A stretch of 64,000 bases of DNA from contig NZ_LT546166.1 of assembly GCF_900078685.2 (NCBI RefSeq), forward strand, positions 2,200,287-2,264,286. The letters are read 5' to 3'. Each line of letters starts with the position of its first letter. Positions within the stretch are counted from its first letter, which is position 1. Below the pieces are notes generated by a model. It made no database searches, was not told where the DNA came from, and saw only the letters and a list, made by a program, of their open reading frames with translations. The position numbers and the translations under genes are program-made. The DNA comes from Mycolicibacter icosiumassiliensis (GTDB taxonomy: Bacteria; Actinomycetota; Actinomycetes; Mycobacteriales; Mycobacteriaceae). Shown here piece after piece: positions 56,766-64,000 of the stretch.

Positions 56766-57136
56766 TGGCCGGCTCGCAGGTCATCAAGGAGGGCAACTTG
56801 TTCGTTGAGCATTCCGGTCAGCGCCTTGCGTGCCACGGCGAGCAGTTCGGTGATCACCGGCGACGCGATGGAGTAGACCACCGCGTTGCCGTCCTTGGTA
56901 GCCGTCACGACGCCCGCACGGCGCAGGACGCCCAGCTGCTGGGACAGATTCGATGCCTCGAGCCCGATCTCGGGAAGCAGTTCACCGACGGTGTGGTCGC
57001 GTTCGGCGAGCAATTCCAGGATCCGGATCCTGGCGGGGTGCCCGAGAGTCTTGAAGAACTCGGCTTTGACCTGATGGAGCGAGTTCGGCACAGCGCCGAC
57101 GATAGCAGCGAAAGCATCAATTGAAAATTTCTTCAT
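56762..57136 (-). CDS. ArsR-family regulator (Rv0081-like)
   Basis: 124 residues: VKAEFFKTLGHPARIRILELLAERDHTVGELL, then HTH GLEASNLSQQLGVLRRAGVV and wing DGNAVVYSIASP. Closely resembles Rv0081, a hypoxia-network hub in M. tuberculosis that heads the same operon. No ArsR metal-binding CxC is seen. Operon leader, so autoregulation is likely; TGAAAATTTCTTCA near its start is weakly palindromic. Divergent from pyrH. Confidence 0.9.
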   Translation of the reverse strand: MKKFSIDAFAAIVGAVPNSLHQVKAEFFKTLGHPARIRILELLAERDHTVGELLPEIGLEASNLSQQLGVLRRAGVVTATKDGNAVVYSIASPVITELLAVARKALTGMLNEQVALLDDLRAGQ

Positions 57137-57268
57137 ATGTTGTGACGGTTGAACCGGGTGTCGCCACCCCGGGCTCTGTTTGACCGTTCCGGTAGGGCAG
57201 GATGACAATGCCGTCGCGGACGATTCCCGCGATGGCGCTGTCATATGCGCGCAGCCCGGAGGAGCCTG

Positions 57269-58018
57269 ATGACGGAGCCGACGAGTACCGACGGAAACCG
57301 GCCGGCCGGCCGTCCCCCTTATTCCCGGGTGTTGCTCAAACTCGGTGGGGAGATGTTCGGCGGCGGGCAGGTCGGACTCGACCCCGATGTGGTCGCCCAG
57401 GTGGCTCGCCAGATCGCCGAAGTGGTCCGCGACGGTGTGCAGGTGGCGGTGGTGATCGGCGGCGGCAACTTCTTCCGCGGCGCGCAGTTGCAGCAGCGCG
57501 GTATGGAACGCATGCGCTCGGACTACATGGGCATGCTCGGCACCGTCATGAACAGCCTTGCGCTGCAGGACTTCCTGGAAAAGGAAGGTATCGACACCCG
57601 GGTGCAGACCGCGATCACCATGGGACAGGTCGCCGAGCCCTACATCCCGCTGCGGGCGCAGCGGCACCTGGAAAAGGGCCGAGTGGTGATCTTCGGCGCC
57701 GGCATGGGGCTGCCGTACTTCTCCACCGACACCACTGCGGCTCAGCGCGCGCTGGAGATCGGTGCCCAGGTGGTGCTGATGGCCAAGGCCGTCGACGGCA
57801 TCTTCACCGCGGACCCTCGCGTCGACCCGGACGCCGAACTGCTCACCTCGATCACCCATCGCCAGGTCATCGATCGGGGCCTGAAGGTGGCCGATGCCAC
57901 CGCGTTCAGTCTGTGCATGGACAATGGCATGCCGATCCTGGTGTTCAACCTGTTGACCGATGGAAATATCGCCCGGGCGGTCGCGGGTGAGAAGATCGGA
58001 ACACTGGTCACCAGCTGA
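57269..58018 (+). CDS. pyrH: UMP kinase
   Basis: Phosphorylates UMP to UDP; hexameric amino-acid-kinase fold. 249 residues with [49 protein letters not shown] loop ([16 protein letters not shown]) and [16 protein letters not shown] 57269 has a GGAGGAG site; the upstream ATG at 57245 is rejected. Confidence 0.96.
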   Translation: MTEPTSTDGNRPAGRPPYSRVLLKLGGEMFGGGQVGLDPDVVAQVARQIAEVVRDGVQVAVVIGGGNFFRGAQLQQRGMERMRSDYMGMLGTVMNSLALQDFLEKEGIDTRVQTAITMGQVAEPYIPLRAQRHLEKGRVVIFGAGMGLPYFSTDTTAAQRALEIGAQVVLMAKAVDGIFTADPRVDPDAELLTSITHRQVIDRGLKVADATAFSLCMDNGMPILVFNLLTDGNIARAVAGEKIGTLVTS

Positions 58019-58081
58019 CGGGCGCGGGACAGATGACCACCGACGGCGCTAGCGCGAAGCGATAACTGAGGAGCGGGGCAC

Positions 58082-58639
58082 ATGATCGACGAGGCTCTCT
58101 TCGATGCCGAAGAGAAAATGGAGAAGGCCGTGTCGGTGGCCCGCGACGACCTCTCGACCATCCGCACCGGCCGGGCCAACCCGGGGATGTTCTCGCGGAT
58201 CGTCATCGACTACTACGGGTCGATCACCCCGATCACCCAACTGTGCAGCATCAACGTGCCCGAGGCCCGGCTGGTGGTGATCAAGCCCTACGAGGCGTCG
58301 CAGCTGGGTCCGATCGAGAACGCGATCCGCAACTCCGATCTCGGCTTGAATCCCAGCAACGACGGTTCGCTGATCCGGGTGTCGGTGCCGCAGCTCACCG
58401 AGGAGCGGCGCAAAGAGCTGGTCAAGCAGGCCAAGTCCAAGGGGGAGGACGCCAAGGTCTCGGTGCGCAACATCCGTCGCAAGGCGATGGAAGAACTGCA
58501 CCGCATCCGGAAAGACGGCGACGCCGGCGAGGACGAGGTCGGTCGGGCCGAAAAGGACCTGGACAAGTCCACCCAGCAGTACGTGACCCAGATAGACGAG
58601 CTGGTCAAGCACAAAGAAGGCGAGCTGCTGGAGGTCTAG
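58082..58639 (+). CDS. frr: Ribosome recycling factor
   Basis: 185-residue factor that splits post-termination ribosomes with [39 protein letters not shown] and [13 protein letters not shown] are diagnostic. GAGGAG precedes the ATG. In the pyrH-frr-cdsA operon. Confidence 0.97.
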   Translation: MIDEALFDAEEKMEKAVSVARDDLSTIRTGRANPGMFSRIVIDYYGSITPITQLCSINVPEARLVVIKPYEASQLGPIENAIRNSDLGLNPSNDGSLIRVSVPQLTEERRKELVKQAKSKGEDAKVSVRNIRRKAMEELHRIRKDGDAGEDEVGRAEKDLDKSTQQYVTQIDELVKHKEGELLEV

Positions 58640-58662
58640 CGGCCGTCTAGCAGGCACACCCC

Positions 58663-59529
58663 GTGGCAGACCAAGACACCGGCGTAGACGCCGCGGAATC
58701 GCAACCGAAACAGTCGCGAGCCGGACGCAACCTTCCCGCGGCGATCGCCGTCGGCGCCCTGCTGGGCGGGACGCTGGTCTACACCCTGCTGTTCGCGCCG
58801 CGCTTCTGGGTGCTGATCCTGGCGGTGGCCACCCCGATTGCCACCCATGAGATCACCCGGCGGCTGCGCGAAGTCGGCTACGACGTGCCGTTCATCCCGC
58901 TGGCCCTCGGCGGCCAGGCGATGCTGTGGCTGTCGCTGCCGTTCGGGGCCAGGGGAGTACTGGGTGCCTTCGGTGCCACCGTGGTGATCGCCATGATGTG
59001 GCGGCTGGTCGTCCAGGGGCTGCACAACGCTCCGGTGAACTACCTGCGGGACGTGTCGGCGACCATCCTGATCGCGGTCTGGGTGCCGCTGTGCATGAGT
59101 TTCGCGGCGCTACTGGTCTTTCGCGATGACGGCCCGGGCCGGGTGCTGTGCCTGCTGTTCCCGGTGGTCTTCTCCGACATCGGCGGCTACGCCGTCGGTG
59201 TGCTGTTCGGCAAACATCCGATGGCGCCGGCGATCAGCCCGAAGAAGTCCTGGGAGGGTCTGGCGGGTTCACTGGTGCTCGGTGTGGCCGCGGCGGTGTT
59301 CGCGGTGACGGTGTTCCTGGGCCGGCCGTGGTGGGTGGGTCTGCCGCTGGGGCTGCTGCTGGTGCTCACCGGGGTCTTCGGCGACCTGATCGAATCCCAG
59401 GTCAAACGTGATCTGGGTATCAAGGACATGGGGCGGCTGTTGCCCGGTCACGGCGGGATCATGGATCGGCTCGACGCGCTGCTGCCGTCGGCCGTGGTGA
59501 CCTGGATCGTGCTGACCGTGCTGCCCTGA
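58663..59529 (+). CDS. cdsA: Phosphatidate cytidylyltransferase
   Basis: Makes CDP-diacylglycerol for phospholipid synthesis. 288 residues, about eight transmembrane helices, with the C-terminal signature VKRDLGIKDMGRLLPGHGGI-MDRLD. GTG start 23 nt after frr. Confidence 0.95.
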   Translation: MADQDTGVDAAESQPKQSRAGRNLPAAIAVGALLGGTLVYTLLFAPRFWVLILAVATPIATHEITRRLREVGYDVPFIPLALGGQAMLWLSLPFGARGVLGAFGATVVIAMMWRLVVQGLHNAPVNYLRDVSATILIAVWVPLCMSFAALLVFRDDGPGRVLCLLFPVVFSDIGGYAVGVLFGKHPMAPAISPKKSWEGLAGSLVLGVAAAVFAVTVFLGRPWWVGLPLGLLLVLTGVFGDLIESQVKRDLGIKDMGRLLPGHGGIMDRLDALLPSAVVTWIVLTVLP

Positions 59530-59553
59530 GTCACCGGCATACTGGAACCGATC

Positions 59554-60648
59554 ATGACGCAACAGCTGGTGTTCACCGCACCGCGGCGAGCCCTGCCGCC
59601 GCGGCATCTGGCCGACCTCGACGCCGACGGTGTGGTGTCCGCGGTCGCCGAGCTGGGCCTGCCGGCATTTCGGGCCAAGCAGCTGGCGAACCAGTACTAC
59701 GGCCGGCTGATCGCCGATCCGCAGCAGATGACCGATCTGCCCGCGGCGGTGCGCTCCTCGGTGGCCGACGCGCTGTTCCCCACGCTGCTGACCGCGTCCA
59801 GCGAGATCGAATGCGACGCCGGTGAGACCCGCAAAACGTTGTGGCGGGCCCACGGCAACACCAAGTTCGAATCGGTGCTGATGCGCTATCCGCGCCGCAA
59901 CACCGTGTGTATCTCCTCGCAGGCCGGCTGCGGCATGGCGTGCCCCTTCTGTGCGACCGGCCAGGCCGGCCTCACCCGAAACCTGTCCACCGCCGAGATT
60001 CTCGAACAGGTGCGGGCGGCGTCCGTCGAACTGCGCGACCGGGACCACGGGCGGCTCTCCAACATCGTGTTCATGGGGATGGGGGAGCCGCTGGCCAACT
60101 ACGCGCGGGTGGTGGCCGCGGTGCGTCGGATCACCGAGCCGGCGCCGAACGGCTTCGGCATCTCGGCGCGGTCGGTGACGGTTTCCACGGTGGGATTGGC
60201 CCCGGCGATCCGCAAGCTCGCCGACGAGCGCCTCGGCGTGACCCTCGCATTGTCGCTGCACACTCCCGATGACGAGCTGCGCGACACCCTGGTGCCGGTC
60301 AACAACCGGTGGAAGGTCTCCGAAGTCCTCGATGCCGCCCGCTACTACGCGGACGTCACCGGCCGGCGGGTGTCGGTGGAATACGCGTTGATCCGCGATG
60401 TCAACGACCAGCCGTGGCGGGCAGATCTGTTGGGCCGCAAGCTGCATAAGGCGCTGGGACCGTTGGTGCACGTGAACCTGATTCCGCTGAATCCGACGCC
60501 GGGCAGCGAATGGGACGCCAGCCCGAAGCCGGCGGAGCGGGAGTTCGTCCGCAGAGTTCGGGCCCAGGGCGTGGAGTGCACGGTCCGCGACACCCGCGGC
60601 CGCGAAATCGCGGCGGCATGTGGGCAGTTGGCGGCCGAAAACCAGTGA
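59554..60648 (+). CDS. rlmN: Dual-specificity RNA methyltransferase RlmN
   Basis: Radical SAM enzyme methylating A2503 of 23S rRNA and A37 of some tRNAs. 364 residues. Cluster cysteines C126, C130, C133 in CGMACPFC; the [10 protein letters not shown] motif; the second conserved Cys near the end in [10 protein letters not shown]. Syntenic with Rv2880c. Confidence 0.96.
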   Translation: MTQQLVFTAPRRALPPRHLADLDADGVVSAVAELGLPAFRAKQLANQYYGRLIADPQQMTDLPAAVRSSVADALFPTLLTASSEIECDAGETRKTLWRAHGNTKFESVLMRYPRRNTVCISSQAGCGMACPFCATGQAGLTRNLSTAEILEQVRAASVELRDRDHGRLSNIVFMGMGEPLANYARVVAAVRRITEPAPNGFGISARSVTVSTVGLAPAIRKLADERLGVTLALSLHTPDDELRDTLVPVNNRWKVSEVLDAARYYADVTGRRVSVEYALIRDVNDQPWRADLLGRKLHKALGPLVHVNLIPLNPTPGSEWDASPKPAEREFVRRVRAQGVECTVRDTRGREIAAACGQLAAENQ

Positions 60649-60654
60649 ATCCGT

Positions 60655-60715
60655 CGCGAGATCGCAGCTACGCAGGAAAAGGTCGAGAAGACCCCTGCGT
60701 CAGCCCGATCTCGCG
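60655..60715. repeat. Long-loop inverted repeat between rlmN and the DUF2631 gene
   Basis: Arms 60655-60676 and 60694-60715 pair as CGCGAGATC / GATCTCGCG and ACGCAGG / CCTGCGT, with a mismatched centre and a 17-nt loop. Located between convergent genes. Confidence 0.65.
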
Positions 60716-60730
60716 GAAACAGCGCGGCGG

Positions 60731-60985
60731 TTAGCGCAGCCAGCCGCGGTTGCGGCCGATGATGTCGCGGACCACGACGAACAGTGTCAGCGCGGCGAAA
60801 CCCAGCAGGAAGTAGTCCTCGACGTGGCCGATGTGGTTGCCGCGCAGCATGAGCAGCAGGAAACCGACGATGCCGAAGCCGACGATGTGCCAGGTGCGGT
60901 AGTTGATCGCGCTCCAACCCCACGCCGCCGACGGCACCTCGACAGGGTCAACCCCGGTGTGGCGCTCCAGCTCGGTACCGGCCAC
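60731..60985 (-). CDS. DUF2631 family membrane protein (Rv2876-like)
   Basis: 84 residues with two transmembrane segments (HIVGFGIVGFLLLML and YFLLGFAALTLFVVV) joined by RGNHIGHVEDY. Function unknown. GTG 60985 follows GAAGGAG by 5 nt; the TTG at 61012 lies upstream of that site and is rejected. Confidence 0.8.
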   Translation of the reverse strand: MAGTELERHTGVDPVEVPSAAWGWSAINYRTWHIVGFGIVGFLLLMLRGNHIGHVEDYFLLGFAALTLFVVVRDIIGRNRGWLR

Positions 60986-61054
60986 TTCGACTCCTTCAGT
61001 TCGCCCGTGCAACTACTACTGCGCGACATTCTGACATATCCCCACTGAGCCACC

Positions 61055-61060
61055 TACCGT
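61055..61060 (+). promoter_or_regulatory. -10 box for leaderless AraC-type gene
   Basis: TACCGT ends 7 nt before ATG 61068, supporting that start over GTG 61059, which overlaps the box itself. Confidence 0.45.
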
Positions 61061-61067
61061 GGACGTC

Positions 61068-61985
61068 ATGGCCGAGCACGTCGCAGAAGCGCCGCCGATC
61101 TGGGATTTCGCCGCTGCACCGCCGCACACGGCGCCGGGAGTGACGTCGATGGTGGGCTACCGCGCGCTCGATGTCCCCGAAGCCGTGCACCGGGGGATGC
61201 CGTCGTCGACATTGACCTTCATCGTCAGCCTCGACGACGGTGTGGAAGCTGCCGATACCGCCGCCGCGCTGCCGACGGCCCGGCCGACTCCGATCATTCT
61301 CGGTGGCCTGCACGTGCAGGCCAGCCATGTGCGGCAGCGTCGCGGCCAGGCGGGCGTGCAGCTGGCGCTGCACCCACTGGCCTCGCGCGCACTGTTCGGT
61401 GTGCCGGCGGCCGAGTTGAGCGTGACCGATTTCGACGCCGCACCGATGTTGGGCCGCCGTGCGGTGGACCTGCATGAGCAGCTCGCCGCCGCACGGTCCT
61501 GGCCGGACGCGTTCGCACTGGTGTCGTCCTATCTGGTGGCCCAGCAGCGTCGACGCGGCAGCACGGTGCGGCCCGAGGTGACCCACGCCTGGCAGCTGCT
61601 GCGGCGCAGCCGGGGGAGAGCGCCCGTCGCGGGCGTCGCCGAGCAGGTCGGATTGAGCCAGCGGCATCTGACCACGCTGTTCCGCCGCGAGGTGGGCCGC
61701 ACACCCAAGACCGTGGCGACGCTGATGCGCTTCGAATACGCGACCAGTCGGATCGCCGAAGATGCGCGCCGAGGCCGCGTCGACCTCGCGGGAATCGCGG
61801 CCGAATCCGGCTACTGCGATCAGGCGCACCTGACCCGGGACTTCGTACGATTCGCCGGAACATCGCCGCGAGCCTGGCTGGCCGAGGAGTTCCAAAACAT
61901 CCAAGACAACGGTCACACCCCGCGGTCACAGTGGAGTCATGACTCATCCGAATCCGACCGTCTGGCTGTGCCTGCAGGCGCATGA
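61068..61985 (+). CDS. AraC family transcriptional regulator
   Basis: 305 residues: an N-terminal sensor-like domain (SSTLTFIVSLDDG, GLHVQASHVRQRRGQAGVQL) and a C-terminal AraC DNA-binding domain with two HTHs (VAGVAEQVGLSQRHLTTLFRR and LAGIAAESGYCDQAHLTRDF). The last 47 nt overlap the next gene, a VOC protein, suggesting a regulator-target pair. Confidence 0.85.
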   Translation: MAEHVAEAPPIWDFAAAPPHTAPGVTSMVGYRALDVPEAVHRGMPSSTLTFIVSLDDGVEAADTAAALPTARPTPIILGGLHVQASHVRQRRGQAGVQLALHPLASRALFGVPAAELSVTDFDAAPMLGRRAVDLHEQLAAARSWPDAFALVSSYLVAQQRRRGSTVRPEVTHAWQLLRRSRGRAPVAGVAEQVGLSQRHLTTLFRREVGRTPKTVATLMRFEYATSRIAEDARRGRVDLAGIAAESGYCDQAHLTRDFVRFAGTSPRAWLAEEFQNIQDNGHTPRSQWSHDSSESDRLAVPAGA

Positions 61986-62334
61986 CGCGCGCAAACTCAT
62001 CGACTACTACGTCGACACCTTCGGTTTCGTCGTGACGGCCCGCCACGGCGACGACGGCGAGACCGTCAAGCACGCCGAGCTGCGCTGGCCCGAAGGCGTG
62101 GGCGGCATCATGATCGGCAGCTACAAGCCCGGTAACGACTGGTGCCGCGAACCTGGCACCGCGGGGGGCTTCGTCGTCACCAGCGATCCCGACGGCCTCT
62201 ACCAGCGGGTCCTGGAACGCCAGGCGGAGGTGATCCGGCCGCTGACCGACACCGACTACGGGGCCCGCGAGTTCGCGGTCCGTGACCCGGAAGGCAACCT
62301 GTGGAGCTTCGGCAGTTACGCAGGAGCACAATAG
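61939..62334 (+). CDS. VOC (glyoxalase/bleomycin-resistance) family protein
   Basis: 131 residues, beta-alpha-beta-beta-beta pattern of the vicinal-oxygen-chelate fold: [20 protein letters not shown] and [18 protein letters not shown]. Substrate unknown. Translationally overlaps the AraC gene upstream and ends 4 nt before dxr. Confidence 0.85.
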   Translation: MTHPNPTVWLCLQAHDARKLIDYYVDTFGFVVTARHGDDGETVKHAELRWPEGVGGIMIGSYKPGNDWCREPGTAGGFVVTSDPDGLYQRVLERQAEVIRPLTDTDYGAREFAVRDPEGNLWSFGSYAGAQ

Positions 62335-62338
62335 CTGG

Positions 62339-63511
62339 GTGAAGACCGGCCGGATCAAAGTTCTGCTGTTGGGCTCCACCGGCTCGATCGGAACCCAGGC
62401 GCTGCAGGTCATCGCGGCGAACCCGGACCGCTTCGAGATCGTCGGGCTGGCCGCCGGAGGCGGTAACGCGGCGCTGCTGGCCGCCCAGCGCGCCGAGACC
62501 GGCGTCACCAACATCGCCGTCGCGGACGCGCAGGCCGGCGAAGCGCTCGAGGCCCCCTACTGCGGACCCGACGCCGTCACCCGCTTGGTGCAGGACACCG
62601 AGGCCGACGTGGTACTCAACGCCTTAGTTGGCGCGCTCGGGCTGCGACCCACGCTGGCCGCGCTGGAAACCGGGGCGCGGCTGGCCCTGGCCAATAAGGA
62701 ATCACTGATCGCCGGCGGCCCGCTGGTCCTGGCGGCCGCCGAGCCTGGGCAGATCGTGCCGGTGGACTCCGAGCACTCCGCGCTGGCTCAGTGCCTGCGC
62801 GGCGGCACCCCCGACGAGGTCGCCAGGTTGGTGCTCACCGCGTCGGGTGGGCCGTTCCGCGGCTGGAGCGCAGCGGATCTTCAGCACGTCACACCCGAGC
62901 AGGCTGGGGCGCATCCGACCTGGTCGATGGGCCCGATGAACACGCTGAACTCGGCCTCGCTGGTGAACAAGGGCCTCGAGCTCATCGAAACCCACCTGCT
63001 GTTCGGTGTTCCCTACGAGCGCATCGACGTGGTCGTTCACCCGCAGTCGATCGTGCATTCCATGGTCACCTTCACCGACGGATCGACGATCGCCCAGGCC
63101 AGCCCGCCGGACATGCGCCTGCCGATCGCGCTGGCTCTGGGCTGGCCGGCGCGAGTGCCCGGTGCGGCGCCGGCCTGCGACTTTTCCACCGCCTCTACCT
63201 GGGAGTTTGAGCCGCTCGACGACGCGGTGTTCCCGGCGGTGCAGCTGGCCCGCCAGGCCGGTCAGGCCGGGGGCTGCATGACCGCGGTCTACAACGCCGC
63301 CAATGAAGAATCGGCGGAAGCCTTCCTGGCGGGCCGGATCAGCTTCCCCGCGATTGTGGCCACTATCGCCGAGGTGCTGGGCGCCGCCGACCAGTGGGCT
63401 GCGCAACCCGCTACCGTGGATGAGGTACTCGATGCGCAGCGCTGGGCCAAGGAGCGAGCGGCTCGCGCCGTCGAGGCGATTGCTACGAGAAAGGTCGGAA
63501 GCACCCGATGA
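62339..63511 (+). CDS. dxr: 1-deoxy-D-xylulose 5-phosphate reductoisomerase
   Basis: Second step of the MEP isoprenoid pathway, the fosmidomycin target. 390 residues: NADPH motif GSTGSIG at 12-18, [42 protein letters not shown] and the metal-binding NAANEE. GTG 62339 is 11 nt after AGGAG. Overlaps rip1 by ATGA. Confidence 0.95.
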   Translation: MKTGRIKVLLLGSTGSIGTQALQVIAANPDRFEIVGLAAGGGNAALLAAQRAETGVTNIAVADAQAGEALEAPYCGPDAVTRLVQDTEADVVLNALVGALGLRPTLAALETGARLALANKESLIAGGPLVLAAAEPGQIVPVDSEHSALAQCLRGGTPDEVARLVLTASGGPFRGWSAADLQHVTPEQAGAHPTWSMGPMNTLNSASLVNKGLELIETHLLFGVPYERIDVVVHPQSIVHSMVTFTDGSTIAQASPPDMRLPIALALGWPARVPGAAPACDFSTASTWEFEPLDDAVFPAVQLARQAGQAGGCMTAVYNAANEESAEAFLAGRISFPAIVATIAEVLGAADQWAAQPATVDEVLDAQRWAKERAARAVEAIATRKVGSTR

Positions 63512-64000
63512 TGTTCGCGGTCGGCATCGCGCTGTTCGCGCTGGCCATCCTGGTTTCGGTGGCACTGCACGAATGCGGTCACATGTGGGTGGCGCGCGCC
63601 ACCGGTATGAAGGTGCGCCGCTACTTCGTCGGCTTCGGCACCACGTTGTGGTCGACGAGGCGCGGCGAGACCGAATACGGCCTCAAGGCGATCCCGGCCG
63701 GCGGCTTCTGCGACATCGCCGGCATGACCTCGGTGGAGGAACTGGAGCCCGACGAGGTCGACCGAGCCATGTACAAGCAGAAGACGTGGAAGCGGGTGGC
63801 GGTACTGGCCGCCGGCCCCGCCATGAACTTCGTCATCGGTCTGGTGCTGGTCTACTCCATCGCGGTGATCTGGGGTCTGCCCAACCTGCACGCCCCGACC
63901 ACCGCCGTCATCGGCGAAACGGCCTGTGTGGCACCCGAAGTCGTCAAGGGTGAGCTGGGCACCTGCTCGGGCCCCGGCCCGGCGGCGCTGGCCGGCATCG
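63508..64000 (+). CDS. rip1: Site-2 protease Rip1/RseP, N-terminal part (runs off the window)
   Basis: Intramembrane zinc protease that cleaves anti-sigma factors and others. The first 164 codons show a transmembrane helix with the zinc motif H21-E22-C23-G24-H25, [13 protein letters not shown], and [15 protein letters not shown], then the start of a PDZ region. Syntenic with Rv2869c. ATG 63508 overlaps the dxr stop; ATG 63511 is a possible alternative. Confidence 0.93.
   Translation, partial: MMFAVGIALFALAILVSVALHECGHMWVARATGMKVRRYFVGFGTTLWSTRRGETEYGLKAIPAGGFCDIAGMTSVEELEPDEVDRAMYKQKTWKRVAVLAAGPAMNFVIGLVLVYSIAVIWGLPNLHAPTTAVIGETACVAPEVVKGELGTCSGPGPAALAGI

Overview
The window is a high-GC actinobacterial chromosome segment that is clearly mycobacterial. 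It carries PE, PPE, PE-PPE-domain and PGRS-type proteins, a GjpA-like secreted porin-family protein, VapBC and Uma2 genes. Its core backbone follows the Mycobacterium tuberculosis order from acyP-smc (Rv2922) down to rip1 (Rv2869c): smc, ftsY, amt-glnB-glnD, ffh, rpsP-khpA-rimM-trmD, lppW, rplS-lepB-rnhB, yraN-comM-dprA-viuB-xerC, rpsB-tsf-amiC, pyrH-frr-cdsA-rlmN, dxr-rip1. It is not M. tuberculosis: gene content between the core blocks differs widely. A non-tuberculous species is inferred; the species cannot be named from the sequence.

Layout. 1-5.6 kb: end of acyP, smc, a Uma2-family gene, ftsY. 5.6-10.1 kb: accessory insert with a family 6 cellulase, an SDR, a secreted PE-PPE-domain hydrolase and a PGRS protein without a PE domain. 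10.2-13.0 kb: nitrogen operon amt-glnB-glnD with a GlnR-type box, in which glnD has lost its HD and ACT domains. 13.4-15.7 kb: a small Cys-rich secreted protein and a PE/PPE pair. 16-26.4 kb: core SRP, ribosomal and RNA-modification genes, with a broken vapC and a trmD lacking about 20 conserved residues. 26.5-37.3 kb: accessory region with a GyrA-like/GNAT fusion, a GjpA-like protein, a frameshifted PGRS gene, a frameshifted sulfotransferase, a degenerate fatty acyl-AMP ligase, MarR, several toxin-antitoxin remnants, and a HicA-like plus HTH gene pair flanked by 118-bp direct repeats.

37.3-45.8 kb: yraN, comM, then a scrambled stretch. dprA, a lactate 2-monooxygenase-like gene and an alpha/beta hydrolase are each split in two, and the pieces are arranged as if two adjacent blocks of 1.9 and 2.35 kb had changed places; xerC, viuB and a CdiA-type nuclease gene are intact. 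45.9-49.8 kb: rpsB-tsf, amiC, MarR. 49.8-57.1 kb: a seven-gene overlapping operon equivalent to Rv0081-Rv0087 (ArsR regulator plus an energy-converting-hydrogenase-like membrane complex) whose large subunit lacks the Ni-Fe cysteines. 57.3-64 kb: pyrH, frr, cdsA, rlmN, DUF2631, AraC, VOC, dxr and the start of rip1.

Cross-cutting signals: many leaderless start codons with a TANNNT hexamer 6-8 nt upstream; long G homopolymers (G13 and G12) inside two secreted-protein genes, and a G7 run at which a third is out of frame; long-loop inverted repeats between convergent genes; and several single-base losses that may be real decay or sequencing error.
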